Origin: Gammaproteobacteria bacterium
GTDB lineage: Bacteria > Pseudomonadota > Gammaproteobacteria > Acidiferrobacterales > SPGG2
Reading direction: 5' to 3'
NCBI GenBank assembly: GCA_029861845.1
Contig: JAOTYM010000026.1
Location: 1-41,758, forward strand
DNA: 41,758 nucleotides
The notes under the pieces: generated by a model
What the model was told of the DNA's origin: nothing
The model's input: the letters and a program-made list of their open reading frames with translations, nothing else
Database searches by the model: none
Translations under genes and position numbers: made by a program
Shown: in pieces, positions 26,320 to 34,573 of the stretch
How positions within the stretch are numbered: the stretch's first letter is position 1
Layout of the letters: the number at the start of each line of letters is the position of its first letter

Positions 26320-27354
26320 CTAACCGCTAGTCTTTTTCTTCTTTTTCTTCTTCTTGACCTTCAGTGCCTTGAGACTCTCGTCGTTATAGACTATGCCATT
26401 GTGTTTTTGGATGGTTCGGATCACACTCCAATGTTCTTTATAGGTGATGGGGGCGAACTTGTCCCACGCGTTACTACCCCCGAATTCTTTCTCTAGGCCG
26501 GTGCCCGACCAGTCGAAACTGAGAAAAGCGTGCCGTATCTTTTTTTGTAGGCTAGGATGCAGGTTGTGGGCCATGCCATAGGAGGTGGTAGGGAACGGGT
26601 CCGACTCCCAAATAATGCGGAGGTCTGCGCGTTTAACGATACCCTTCTCCACCATTCGGTCGAGCACAGTAGATGCGATGGGTGCAGCATCATAATCCTT
26701 GTTCGCCACGCCCATGATCGAGTTATCATGCTTGCCCGAATAGCTGACTTCATAGTCCTCATCCGGGGTCACACCCAAGTCTTTGAACAGGGCACGGGGT
26801 GCCTGATTACCAGAATTTGATGAAGGCGTGACATGGGCAATTTTGCGGCCCTTCAGATCCGAGACCTTCTGAATATCGGTGTCACGGTGAGTAATAAGCT
26901 GCAGCTTATAGCCATATCCCTTCGGCCCGTCCATGATGGCGAACGGCACATAGCCAGCGAGGTTGACGCCGAACGCGGTGGGACCGGTCGAGATGCCGGC
27001 GATGTGTAGTCGACCCGAGCGCATGGCCTCGACCTGTGCCGCATAAGACTCGGCGCCATACCATCTGACACGCTTGCCGGTTTGTCTAGACAGGTAAGTC
27101 ATAAACTCGGTGAAGACGTTTTCATATACCGACGGATCTTCAACCGGCGTATAGGAGAAAATCAGCGTATCGGGATCGAGCCATTGACCCGAATCTGTGG
27201 GTGTATCAGCCACGAGGTCACGATCCTCGTCACAATAGCGGCTATCCAGATCGCCCCGATTCATGCAAGCAGCGTTTGCCACCGAGCTCATCGCAAATAG
27301 CGTCAAGACAGCGACGAAAAGAAGTTTTAGTGGGGAAGTGATTACGCTACACAT
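26320..27354 (-). CDS. phnD: Phosphonate/phosphite-type ABC transporter substrate-binding protein
   Basis: The 344-residue periplasmic protein has a signal peptide (about residues 1-28, cleavage after ANA). A short Cys-containing segment (CMNRGDLDSRYCDED) precedes the PhnD domain. The domain shows LIFSYTPVEDPSVYENVFTEF, SYAAQVEAMRSGRLHIAG, VTPSSNSGNQAPRALF and DYDAAPIAS, the ligand-binding loops of PhnD-type receptors. The binding specificity (phosphonate, phosphite, phosphate ester) is not certain. A strong GGAGGAGAA precedes ATG 27354. The tail ends in eight lysines in a row, unusual for a secreted receptor. It is the first gene of the importer operon, divergent from the citrate-synthase-like genes. 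Confidence 0.93.
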   Translation of the reverse strand: MCSVITSPLKLLFVAVLTLFAMSSVANAACMNRGDLDSRYCDEDRDLVADTPTDSGQWLDPDTLIFSYTPVEDPSVYENVFTEFMTYLSRQTGKRVRWYGAESYAAQVEAMRSGRLHIAGISTGPTAFGVNLAGYVPFAIMDGPKGYGYKLQLITHRDTDIQKVSDLKGRKIAHVTPSSNSGNQAPRALFKDLGVTPDEDYEVSYSGKHDNSIMGVANKDYDAAPIASTVLDRMVEKGIVKRADLRIIWESDPFPTTSYGMAHNLHPSLQKKIRHAFLSFDWSGTGLEKEFGGSNAWDKFAPITYKEHWSVIRTIQKHNGIVYNDESLKALKVKKKKKKKKTSG

Positions 27355-27671
27355 AGGCGTTCTCCTCCGATGGTGTATATATTTATTTGAAATAACAGCA
27401 CGGCAGCAGCCGTACCGTTACGACAATTTAATCCCTTTGCCATCGCCCTGCAAGCGCCATCATGTAACACCGGCCGCGTTATTCGGTTTTGGCTATTGGA
27501 CAAATTCGATTGACGGGCGCAACCGCGGCTTGTTGCGAGTCCTAGGGGGCAAGATATTATATTGATAAAATCTATGTTAATTATAGAATATATAGATTTG
27601 ACGTATATACACCTTGGAGGCATATTACCGGCCCTATTTCGCCTGTTTGCCTTGGTCTAGGAGAGCCATGA
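27355..27671. promoter_or_regulatory. Divergent promoter region between phnD and the citrate-synthase-like operon
   Basis: No gene is visible in these 317 bases. For rightward transcription there is TTGATA at 27562-27567 and TAGAAT at 27584-27589, spaced 16. Overlapping them is an inverted repeat, AAATCTAT (27568-27575) and ATAGATTT (27592-27599). Within it, TCTAT-7-ATAGA (27571-27587) has T-N11-A symmetry like a LysR-type box. The region is much more AT-rich than its surroundings. On the other strand, an AT-rich TATATA lies just before the phnD ribosome site. A regulator binding here could control both operons. Only the repeats and promoter-like boxes are seen; the rest is inference. Confidence 0.55.
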
Positions 27672-28568
27672 ATGAGTAGACAACCCATGCTTAGCAAGAA
27701 GACCTCCATCGCCTACAAGACGGAGGAAAAGACCGTCCTGCGGGGTTACGATCTAAGCGAACTGGCCGAGGCCGGATATTCCTTTTGCGATGCCATGTTC
27801 GTGCTGTTTCAGGGCCGCATACCCACCGAGGCAGAAGAGAAGATGTTGGCATACGAGATGGGCAGTTTTCTCGAGCATTCCATGTCGCCCTCGGCCGCCT
27901 CGGCCATCGCGGTGACCGCAGGTCGACCCAACTTACCCACCGCCATCGCCGCTGGCGTGATGACGTTTGGCGGTGTCCACGGACCGGGTGCGGCCCACGG
28001 CTACATGATGAACAAATATATCGAGCGTGCACACAGGGAAGGTAAGACGCTGGATGAAATGGCCAAGATCCTTGTTGATGAGTATATGGATGCCGGTATG
28101 CCGGTGATGGGTATGGGGCAACCGCAACACCGCGACGGTGATCCAAGGGCGGAACCGATTCATCTAAAACAAGAAGAACTCGGGACCAATGGCGCGTACC
28201 ATGAGTTTCAACGGGCAGTCGAGAAACACTTTCATGCACGCCGTAAGCGCGAAGGCAAGTCTTATGTCGGGGTAAATGTCGTCGGCGCCGGTAATGCGGC
28301 GTTGTCGGACCTCGGGTTTGCCCCCAATGCGGCTTGGTGCATCGGCAGCGTGTCGCGCGCGTACAGCTGTGCTGTCCATGCAATATTTTCCATGAAGAAA
28401 GGCCGTGCTTGGGCTGCCTCTAAGAGCGAACCTATGGTGCAAATGCTCGATCTATCAATGATCAAGTACGTGGGTCCAGAGGACCGTGAAGTGCCGACGC
28501 AAGAAGAGCGTCAACAATACGCCGAGGCGCAGAAGAAATCCGGTGAATACAAGAAGTGGGTGATCTGA
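27672..28568 (+). CDS. Citrate synthase-family protein, subunit A (citryl-CoA lyase-like)
   Basis: The 298-residue protein is a short member of the citrate synthase superfamily, without the N-terminal extension of hexameric enzymes. The family landmarks are RGYDLSELAEAGYSFCDAMFVLFQGRIP (24-51), GGVHGPGAAHG with His103 (matching His274 of pig citrate synthase) and Asp213 in ALSDLGF (matching Asp375). The second catalytic His, normally in GFGH, is replaced: the segment reads GMGQPQHRDGDPRA, with Gln150, although His153 is nearby. AGGAG at 27659-27663 sets the start. Its stop overlaps the next gene, a second citrate-synthase-like protein, so they probably form one complex. The reaction is unknown; classical citrate synthesis is unlikely. 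Confidence 0.85.
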   Translation: MSRQPMLSKKTSIAYKTEEKTVLRGYDLSELAEAGYSFCDAMFVLFQGRIPTEAEEKMLAYEMGSFLEHSMSPSAASAIAVTAGRPNLPTAIAAGVMTFGGVHGPGAAHGYMMNKYIERAHREGKTLDEMAKILVDEYMDAGMPVMGMGQPQHRDGDPRAEPIHLKQEELGTNGAYHEFQRAVEKHFHARRKREGKSYVGVNVVGAGNAALSDLGFAPNAAWCIGSVSRAYSCAVHAIFSMKKGRAWAASKSEPMVQMLDLSMIKYVGPEDREVPTQEERQQYAEAQKKSGEYKKWVI

Positions 28569-29608
28569 TGGACAAGAAACGAGTCATCGGCAATCTCGAC
28601 AATGCGGGATTGCCTTATGAATACGACAAGCGTGCATACGGCACCGTACCCTTGGACGGTTCGCGTGCGCCGTTTCAATGGGTTTCGGAGGTGGCGTACA
28701 AAAACGCGCATCGCATAGTCACACGTGGCTATGACACAACTGAGTTGATGGAGCAGGGGTATGGCGTCACCGATGTCATGTTTGTCAACTTCCAGGCGCG
28801 GATTCCCACCGTGGCAGAGGATCAGATGCTGAATTACATACTGATCCTGTCGTTGGAAGACGGTCTTTCGATGCCCGCCGCGATGTCGCGCATGACTGCA
28901 CGTTCCAAGACGTTCCTGACTCAGGCCTGTGGTGCGTCGATATTGGCATTCGGGCATGCCTACGGTGCGTACTCGGCGTTCGGTAACATGTTGCTAGAAA
29001 CACTGGAGAAAGCTGAATCGGAAGGCAAGGGCATGGAAGCGGCAGCGACAGCGTTGGTCGCGCGCAAGCTCGGCGACCCGGCCCTGGGCGTGTCGGACTT
29101 GATGCTTAAGGATCCTGCCGCTAAGCGCATTTTTGCACGGGCTGAGAAGCTCGGGGTGGCTGGCAAATACATCGCTTTCACCAAGGAAATCGTCAAGGCC
29201 GCACAGCGTGCAAGTTCCATCCCAATCGATCTCGACTTATTAGGCGCGACCGGCGCCGCCATCATGGACCTCGGTTTTACGCCGGAGGCCACCTGGGCCA
29301 TCATCGCGGTTACCCGATCGTTCGGTGCCGGTGCCCACTATATCGAGGAGGTGGAGCGCGAGGGCCACACACGGCTGGGCGAGACATTAACGCCCAAGGA
29401 GTTGTACGATGGACCGGATGATCGCCCGGTGCCACCACTGGCGGACCGCGATAAAGTAGCCAAGCCGGCCAAGACTCACACCCCCGATGAGTGGAAGGCC
29501 GCCTTCGAGAAACGCAAGCAGCTCCACGGTAGCGGTTTCGCTGTCGTTGAGGAGATCCACGACCCGAGCAAGAAGACGGGTATTAAAACACTAGGCAAGA
29601 AGATCTAG
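28568..29608 (+). CDS. Citrate synthase-family protein, subunit B (citryl-CoA lyase-like)
   Basis: The 346-residue protein is a paralogue of the preceding gene. TRGYDTTELMEQGYGVTDVMFVNFQARIP matches the small-domain start, AFGHAYGAYSAF carries His130 (His274 equivalent), and Asp234 lies in IMDLGFTPEA. Where GFGH is expected the sequence reads GVSDLMLKDPAAKRIF, so the second catalytic His is missing here too. Both subunits end with a similar Y-x-GP-x2-R-x-VP stretch; this one adds a charged C-terminal tail. The start is taken as ATG 28568, which overlaps the previous stop as TGATG; a GTG at 28556 is in frame. Likely role: partner of subunit A in a C-C bond forming, cleaving or thioester-processing enzyme on a CoA ester. 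Confidence 0.83.
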   Translation: MDKKRVIGNLDNAGLPYEYDKRAYGTVPLDGSRAPFQWVSEVAYKNAHRIVTRGYDTTELMEQGYGVTDVMFVNFQARIPTVAEDQMLNYILILSLEDGLSMPAAMSRMTARSKTFLTQACGASILAFGHAYGAYSAFGNMLLETLEKAESEGKGMEAAATALVARKLGDPALGVSDLMLKDPAAKRIFARAEKLGVAGKYIAFTKEIVKAAQRASSIPIDLDLLGATGAAIMDLGFTPEATWAIIAVTRSFGAGAHYIEEVEREGHTRLGETLTPKELYDGPDDRPVPPLADRDKVAKPAKTHTPDEWKAAFEKRKQLHGSGFAVVEEIHDPSKKTGIKTLGKKI

Positions 29609-29661
29609 CGGACTCGGTGTTGTAACCAGCAGTTCGCAGGAACGAGTAAAGAGGAACAGCG

Positions 29662-31080
29662 ATGCAACAGACAGTGACCACGCCGAAGACGCAAGTCGAT
29701 AATATAGAAGAGCTTTACCAGCGAGCGCGTAAGGCATTCGAGCAGTATCAAAACTGGCCGCAGGAAAAAGTGGACATGGTGTGCCAGGCTGTCGGCTGGG
29801 AGCTTTCCAAACCCGAGACGGCGGAAAAGCTCGCGCGCTTAGCGGTAGAAGAATCAGGGATTGGCGTATTCGAGGATAAGTTTCACAAGGTGCAAAATAA
29901 GACGCGCGGTACCATGCGCGACCAGCTCGGCGCCAGAACTTGTGATTTGGTGGAAGAGAACAAGCAGACGGGCATTCGCAAATACGCCAAGCCCCATGGC
30001 GTCATCGCCAATGTGGTACCGTGCACTAACCCAGAATCCACGGTTTGCTGCATCGGGCTTGCGCTATTAAAGACACGCAACGCCATGATCGTCTCACCAC
30101 ACCCGCGTACGCCTGGTAGCTCGGCGCTTACGGTAGAACATATCCGCAAGGCACTGCGAAAGGTGGGCGCGCCGGAAGACTTGGCGTTATGTATCAAGCA
30201 GCCCAGCCATGAAAAGACCAAAGCGCTGATGGAGCGCTGCGACTTCGCGGTGGCCACCGGTGGTGCCGCGTTGATTAGGGTGGTCTATGAAGCCGGCACC
30301 CCCTGCCACACGGTCGGCGCCGGCAATGTCGTTTCCATTATCGATAGCACCGCCGACCTCAAGGCCACGGCCGAGAAGATCGTTAAGTCCAAGTGCGCCA
30401 ACAATTCCGCCTCGTGCTCATCGGAAAACGCCGTCGCCATCGAGTCCAGCGTCTATGACGACATGCTCGAAGCGCTTAAGAATGAGGGCGGATACCTATG
30501 CTCGACCGCGGAACGTGAAAAGCTACGGGCGTACTACTGGCCCGATGGCCGGCATTTGAACCGCGACCTGGTGGCCAAGCCCGCGACCTGGATCGCGAAG
30601 AAAGCGGGCCTGGATGTGCCCGCAGGCACTCGCTTCCTAATGGTCATCGGCGAGAAGATCGGTCCCGAAGATCGGTTTTCCGGTGAGAAGATCTCGCCTA
30701 CCCTCACGGTATGGAAGTGGGATGACTTTTCAAAGATGTGCGACCGCCTCGATAGGATTTTGGCGTTCTCGGGTATCGGTCATTCGACCTCACTGCATAG
30801 TGAGAAAGACGAGCGTCGGGTCGAGCTCGCGCTGAAGGCGAAAGTGGGTCGTGTGAATTGCAACATGCCGCATGCGGCCGCTAACAGCGGTAGTTGGTTT
30901 AATGGCCAACCGACCACCGATACCTTGGGGTGCGGCAGCTGGGCCGGCAACATGACCAGCGATAACATCGACTGGCGACATTTCTTGAACTACACGTGGT
31001 TGTCGGTGCCGATTCCCGAGCACATCCCAGCGGACGAGGAACTGTTCGGCGATTATCTGAACCGGTACGGAAAGGACTAG
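29662..31080 (+). CDS. CoA-acylating aldehyde dehydrogenase (SauS/EutE-like)
   Basis: The 472-residue protein belongs to the acylating branch of the aldehyde dehydrogenase superfamily. It has NVVPCTNPESTVCCIGLALLK at 117-137 (PxTNP of EutE/AdhE/SauS), VATGGAALIRVVYEAGTPCHTVGAGN, and a probable nucleophile Cys252 in NNSASCSSENA, while the LELGGKSP glutamate motif of hydrolytic ALDHs is absent. The reaction would be aldehyde + CoA + NAD(P)+ to acyl-CoA. Sulfoacetaldehyde dehydrogenase (SauS) is one such enzyme, and phosphonoacetaldehyde would be a similar substrate. It is in line with the citrate-synthase-like pair and phnA, and is preceded by GAGGAA. Acetaldehyde is the conservative alternative substrate. 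Confidence 0.88.
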   Translation: MQQTVTTPKTQVDNIEELYQRARKAFEQYQNWPQEKVDMVCQAVGWELSKPETAEKLARLAVEESGIGVFEDKFHKVQNKTRGTMRDQLGARTCDLVEENKQTGIRKYAKPHGVIANVVPCTNPESTVCCIGLALLKTRNAMIVSPHPRTPGSSALTVEHIRKALRKVGAPEDLALCIKQPSHEKTKALMERCDFAVATGGAALIRVVYEAGTPCHTVGAGNVVSIIDSTADLKATAEKIVKSKCANNSASCSSENAVAIESSVYDDMLEALKNEGGYLCSTAEREKLRAYYWPDGRHLNRDLVAKPATWIAKKAGLDVPAGTRFLMVIGEKIGPEDRFSGEKISPTLTVWKWDDFSKMCDRLDRILAFSGIGHSTSLHSEKDERRVELALKAKVGRVNCNMPHAAANSGSWFNGQPTTDTLGCGSWAGNMTSDNIDWRHFLNYTWLSVPIPEHIPADEELFGDYLNRYGKD

Positions 31081-31099
31081 GCCAAGATTGGGTGGCTAA

Positions 31100-31843
31100 A
31101 TGATCGAGGCCATCCTGTTCGATTTCGGGCAAACGCTGGTAGATTCTTCCGACGGTTTTCGCACCGCTGAGCGCGACGCCCAGCGTAAGATCTTGGCCGA
31201 GCTCGACGGCTGTGCCTGGGATGAGTTCATCGACCGCTATCGTCGAACGCGCAAAGCGTTACAAGATCAATCGTGCTTCTCACGCGTCCAGATTTGGCGG
31301 ACAGTATACGGTGACTTTGGTGAAGAACCCGACATGGGGCGCCTCGTTACCTGGGAGTGCGAGTACTGGCAGACGGTCAACCGCCTAACGACCCCGTTTC
31401 CAGAAACAATTCGTGTACTAGAGGAGCTCCAGCACGACTATCGCCTGGCGCTCGTCTCCAACACCCAAGGCGAGGTTGAGAGTGAAGGACATCGGTTGCG
31501 AGAGTTCCCAGGGCTCGCACAATTCTTCGAGGTCATCATCGTCTCGGGTGAAAACGGTATCGAACCCAAGCCCGCCTCACAACCGTTTCGACTCTGTCTA
31601 GAAAGGCTCGGCATTGTGCCACGCGCCGCCATCTATGTCGGTGACGACTATCGTATCGACGTCAGCGGTGCCCGCGGCGTCGGTATCCAGCCGGTGTGGC
31701 TCAAGCACCGCGCGGTGGCCCGCAACTGGCCGCAGATCGACACCACTGTCCCGGTGATCACGAGCCTGGACGCCTTACTCAGTCTCTCAACTGTCTTGCC
31801 GCCAGACGGCCCCATGTCAGAGTCATCCGAAAAACGAGCATAA
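31100..31843 (+). CDS. HAD-superfamily hydrolase, subfamily IA
   Basis: The 247-residue protein shows motif I LFDFGQTLVDS (nucleophile Asp8, with Gly instead of Asp two residues later), motif II LALVSNTQGE, motif III Lys in GIEPKPAS and motif IV YVGDDYRIDVSGA, with a helical cap between motifs I and II. The missing +2 Asp also occurs in phosphonoacetaldehyde hydrolase (PhnX, where it is Ala), but many FDxGxTL HAD proteins share it and the PhnX signature is not otherwise seen. It sits 19 bases after the acylating dehydrogenase and one base before phnA, so it probably acts in the same pathway, perhaps on a phosphate ester or damaged intermediate. Confidence 0.82.
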   Translation: MIEAILFDFGQTLVDSSDGFRTAERDAQRKILAELDGCAWDEFIDRYRRTRKALQDQSCFSRVQIWRTVYGDFGEEPDMGRLVTWECEYWQTVNRLTTPFPETIRVLEELQHDYRLALVSNTQGEVESEGHRLREFPGLAQFFEVIIVSGENGIEPKPASQPFRLCLERLGIVPRAAIYVGDDYRIDVSGARGVGIQPVWLKHRAVARNWPQIDTTVPVITSLDALLSLSTVLPPDGPMSESSEKRA

Positions 31844-31844
31844 C

Positions 31845-33113
31845 GTGTCGGGCTCATCGAAGAATCAGGAAGTAGTGCTTAATGGGACTACCTACCAGTG
31901 GCCTTCGAAGCCCATCGTCGTTGTCTGCATTGACGGCGGTGATCCGGCGTACATAGCAAGAGGCATCAAGGATGGCATCATCCCCAACATAGAGAAGTTT
32001 ATGAAAACGGGATTCTACGCCGTTGCGGACGGCACGGTGCCGAGTTTTACCTGCCCCAACAACATGTCCATTGTGACTGGCGCGGAACCCGCGGTGCACG
32101 GTATTTCCGGTAATTTTTACCTGGAGCCCGAAACCCGGCAGGCGGTGGTGATGACGGGCCCCGAGCTGTTGCGCTCCAGTACGGTGCTAGCAGAATTCGC
32201 CAAACGGGGCGCGAGAGTCGTTTCGATTACGTCGAAAGATAAATTGCGTCTACAGTTGCAGAAAGGTGTCGACATCAGCGCTGGCAATATCAGCTTCTCG
32301 GCCCAGTATGCGGACCGCTGTACGCTGGAAGAAAACGGCATAGCGAACGCACTTGACCTAACAGGTATGCCGCAACCGGATATGTACTCGGGCGAGTTGT
32401 CTTTGTTTGTGCTCGAGGCCGGTATACAGCTACTCGAACAGCGCCGACCGGACATCGTCTATTTGTCACTCACCGATTTTATTCAACATAAATATGCGCC
32501 CGGTGAGGCAGCGGCGAACGATTTTTACAAAAATCTGGACGATGCATTTGGTCGCCTGGTTGAACTCGGCGCAACCGTCGGTCTCATTGCCGACCACGGC
32601 ATGAACGACAAGGCCAAGGACGACGGTTCACCGAACGTCATTTGGCTCCAGGACTTGCTAGACCGGGAGTTCGGTAGAGACTCGACCACCGTGATCTGTC
32701 CGATCACCGATCCGTTCGTCGCACATCACGGTGCGTTAGGCGGTTTCGTTAGGGTCTATTGCAACGAAGGCGCAACCACCGACGGTGTACTGCGTTTTGT
32801 GGAACAGTTGCCGGGGGTAGAGTCCGCCTATGATAGGTCAAGCGCTGCCACCGAGTTCGAGTTGCCACCCGATCGCGAAGGCGATGTGGCCGTTATCAGC
32901 GAGGCCAGCGCATGTATTGGTAGTACCAAGGCGGCCCATGACCTGGAAGGCCTGAAGGGCCACCGTTTGCGCACCCACGGCGGCGTATCAGAGCGCAGGG
33001 TGCCTTTCATTGTTTCTGAACCCATAAACGATGAATACCGATCCCGGGCTGGCAGCCGAACCCTCAAGAGTCATGAAGTTTTCGATTTCACGATTAACGG
33101 TACGGCGCCGTGA
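31845..33113 (+). CDS. phnA: Phosphonoacetate hydrolase
   Basis: The 422-residue alkaline-phosphatase-superfamily protein contains the complete PhnA active site: Asp30 (CIDGGDP), nucleophile Thr69 in SFTCPNNMSIVTG, Asp211 and His215 in LSLTDFIQHK, Asp250 and His251 in IADHGMND, and His378 in RTHGGVSERRVPF. These correspond to the two zinc sites and threonine of the Sinorhizobium meliloti enzyme, which cleaves phosphonoacetate to acetate and phosphate. It starts at GTG 31845, immediately after the HAD stop. It closes the citrate-synthase-like/acylating-dehydrogenase operon. No phnW lies beside it; a PbfA-like gene is present downstream. Confidence 0.93.
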   Translation: MSGSSKNQEVVLNGTTYQWPSKPIVVVCIDGGDPAYIARGIKDGIIPNIEKFMKTGFYAVADGTVPSFTCPNNMSIVTGAEPAVHGISGNFYLEPETRQAVVMTGPELLRSSTVLAEFAKRGARVVSITSKDKLRLQLQKGVDISAGNISFSAQYADRCTLEENGIANALDLTGMPQPDMYSGELSLFVLEAGIQLLEQRRPDIVYLSLTDFIQHKYAPGEAAANDFYKNLDDAFGRLVELGATVGLIADHGMNDKAKDDGSPNVIWLQDLLDREFGRDSTTVICPITDPFVAHHGALGGFVRVYCNEGATTDGVLRFVEQLPGVESAYDRSSAATEFELPPDREGDVAVISEASACIGSTKAAHDLEGLKGHRLRTHGGVSERRVPFIVSEPINDEYRSRAGSRTLKSHEVFDFTINGTAP

Positions 33114-33404
33114 GGGAAGTTCACTTACGAACACGACGGTGGTGGCGAACAGGGGTGACTAAGGCCCGAGTCGGCACAGGCACGACAGCCTCTCACCATG
33201 GGTTACCGTTTTACTGTCGCTGTGTCATGATAGTGTCACTAGCATCGAGGAAAATCGGCCTAGCATCAGGGTGTTACGGTTGGTTAGGGGGCTGGGGGCC
33301 AAACGCGTGTCCAGGTACAATAAACGCGTTATGATAGAAAACGCCTACACCGCCAAACGGGTGTTGTAGGTATCACCACATTGCTAACGGAGGGGGTATT
33401 AACC
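33114..33404. promoter_or_regulatory. Intergenic region before the phnSTU operon, with a -10-like box and direct repeat
   Basis: These 291 bases hold no convincing gene. AAACGCGT occurs twice (33301-33308 and 33322-33329), 21 bases apart and so on nearly the same face of the helix. TATGAT at 33330-33335 fits a -10 box, although no good -35 is visible. A strong CGGAGGGGG (33388-33396) is the ribosome site for phnS. The repeat could bind a regulator of the second importer. Confidence 0.4.
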
Positions 33405-34457
33405 ATGAATACAAGTTGTATTTCACTCAGGATCCATAAGGCGCTGGCGGTAGTGGTAGCAGCCTTTTTGGTCACGGTATTTAGCATCCCGCCCGCCGCC
33501 GCGGATACGACGCTCACCGTCTACACCGCGCTAGAGGCGGAGGAGCTCAGACCTCTCCAGGATGCGTTCCAAAAGGAGCACCCCGATATCAAGATCAATT
33601 GGGTCCGGGATTCGACCGGGATCATCACCGCTAAGGTACTGGCGGAAAAGGCCAATCCCAAGGCCGATCTCTTTTACGGCACGTCGGCGACGAGCCTGTT
33701 AGTGGCCGATAGTTTGGGTCTGTTGACGCCCTACGCCCCGAAGGGGCTAGACAAACTCGATCCCAGGTTCCGCGATCCTCGCAATCCGCCACACTGGGTC
33801 GGCGTAGACGCCTATGCTGCCGTCATCTGCTACAACACCATCGAGGCCAAGAAGTTCAACCTGCCGCAGCCGACTACGTGGAAGGACTTGACCAAGCCGG
33901 TCTATAAAGGGTACCTCGTTATGCCCAATCCGAACTCGTCGGGTACCGGGTTCCTAACGGTCTCGGCGTGGCTGCAGATGATGGGTGAGAAGGCGGCATG
34001 GAAGTATATGAACCAGCTCCATCAAAACATGGCGGTGTACACCCACTCCGGGTCCAAGCCGTGTCGGCTGGCGGCAGCGGGCGAACACCCCATAGGGATC
34101 TCGTTCGCCTTCCGCGGCGCGAAACTGAAGCAGAAGGGGGCGCCACTCGCTCTGATTACGCCCGAGGAAGGCGTCGGCTGGGAGGTCGAGGCCAGTGGAA
34201 TCATGAAGGCCTCGAAGAACAAAGAGGCGGCCATGAAGTTCATGGACTGGTCGATCACGCCGGCGGCGATGAAGGTATTCAATGACTACCTGCCAATCCT
34301 TGCGCGCCCGGATTTGGCGAAGCCGGTGAAGCACTTTCCCGAAGACACACAGGAAAAGATGATCAAGAACGACTTTGCCTGGGCGGCCGAGAATCGTAAG
34401 CGCATTCTCGGCGAGTGGCAGAAACGCTACGACGTGAAGAGCGAGCCGAAGAGCTGA
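33405..34457 (+). CDS. phnS: 2-aminoethylphosphonate-type (Fe3+-like) ABC transporter substrate-binding protein
   Basis: This 350-residue periplasmic receptor has a signal peptide (1-33, cleavage after PPAAA) and the cluster-D/iron-type binding-protein pattern LTVYTALEAEELRPLQDAFQKEHPDI, FYGTSATSLLVAD and SGTGFLTVSAWLQMMG, then GWEVEASGIM near the end. It lies upstream of an ATPase and a fused permease, the arrangement of PhnSTU/AepX-type 2-aminoethylphosphonate importers, and is next to phnA and a PbfA-like gene, which supports an aminophosphonate ligand over Fe3+. ATG 33405 with a strong ribosome site is preferred to TTG 33381. Iron binding usually needs paired tyrosines near the C-terminus, which are not evident. 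Confidence 0.88.
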   Translation: MNTSCISLRIHKALAVVVAAFLVTVFSIPPAAADTTLTVYTALEAEELRPLQDAFQKEHPDIKINWVRDSTGIITAKVLAEKANPKADLFYGTSATSLLVADSLGLLTPYAPKGLDKLDPRFRDPRNPPHWVGVDAYAAVICYNTIEAKKFNLPQPTTWKDLTKPVYKGYLVMPNPNSSGTGFLTVSAWLQMMGEKAAWKYMNQLHQNMAVYTHSGSKPCRLAAAGEHPIGISFAFRGAKLKQKGAPLALITPEEGVGWEVEASGIMKASKNKEAAMKFMDWSITPAAMKVFNDYLPILARPDLAKPVKHFPEDTQEKMIKNDFAWAAENRKRILGEWQKRYDVKSEPKS

Positions 34458-34483
34458 TTAGGGACTGTCTTTGGTAAGGCCTA

Positions 34484-34516
34484 ACGGCCGCCGCTGCGGT
34501 TAACGGCGGCGGCCGT
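34484..34516 (+). terminator. Hairpin between phnS and phnT
   Basis: A perfect 11-base GC stem (ACGGCCGCCGC facing GCGGCGGCCGT) with an 11-base loop is followed by TTCGTTT. It fits a partial terminator that lets the receptor message exceed the ATPase/permease message. Confidence 0.65.
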
Positions 34517-34573
34517 TTCGTTTGGCACGTTGTAGCGCTGACAGATAAGCGCGCAGGCATGAAGGTTTGATCG

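Noticed and set aside
27370..27400. Pho box upstream of phnD
   Set aside because: One half (CTGTTAT on the minus strand) resembles the repeat, but the second half does not match at the required spacing.
27691..28383. Minus-strand frame of 230 codons opposite citrate-synthase-like subunit A
   Set aside because: Arg/Pro/His/Ser-rich composition with no recognisable domain, while the plus-strand protein has clear family motifs.
31100..31843. Phosphonoacetaldehyde hydrolase (PhnX)
   Set aside because: The +2 Asp is missing as in PhnX, but the DWAGT motif is not present, and Gly at this position is common in other HAD-IA proteins.
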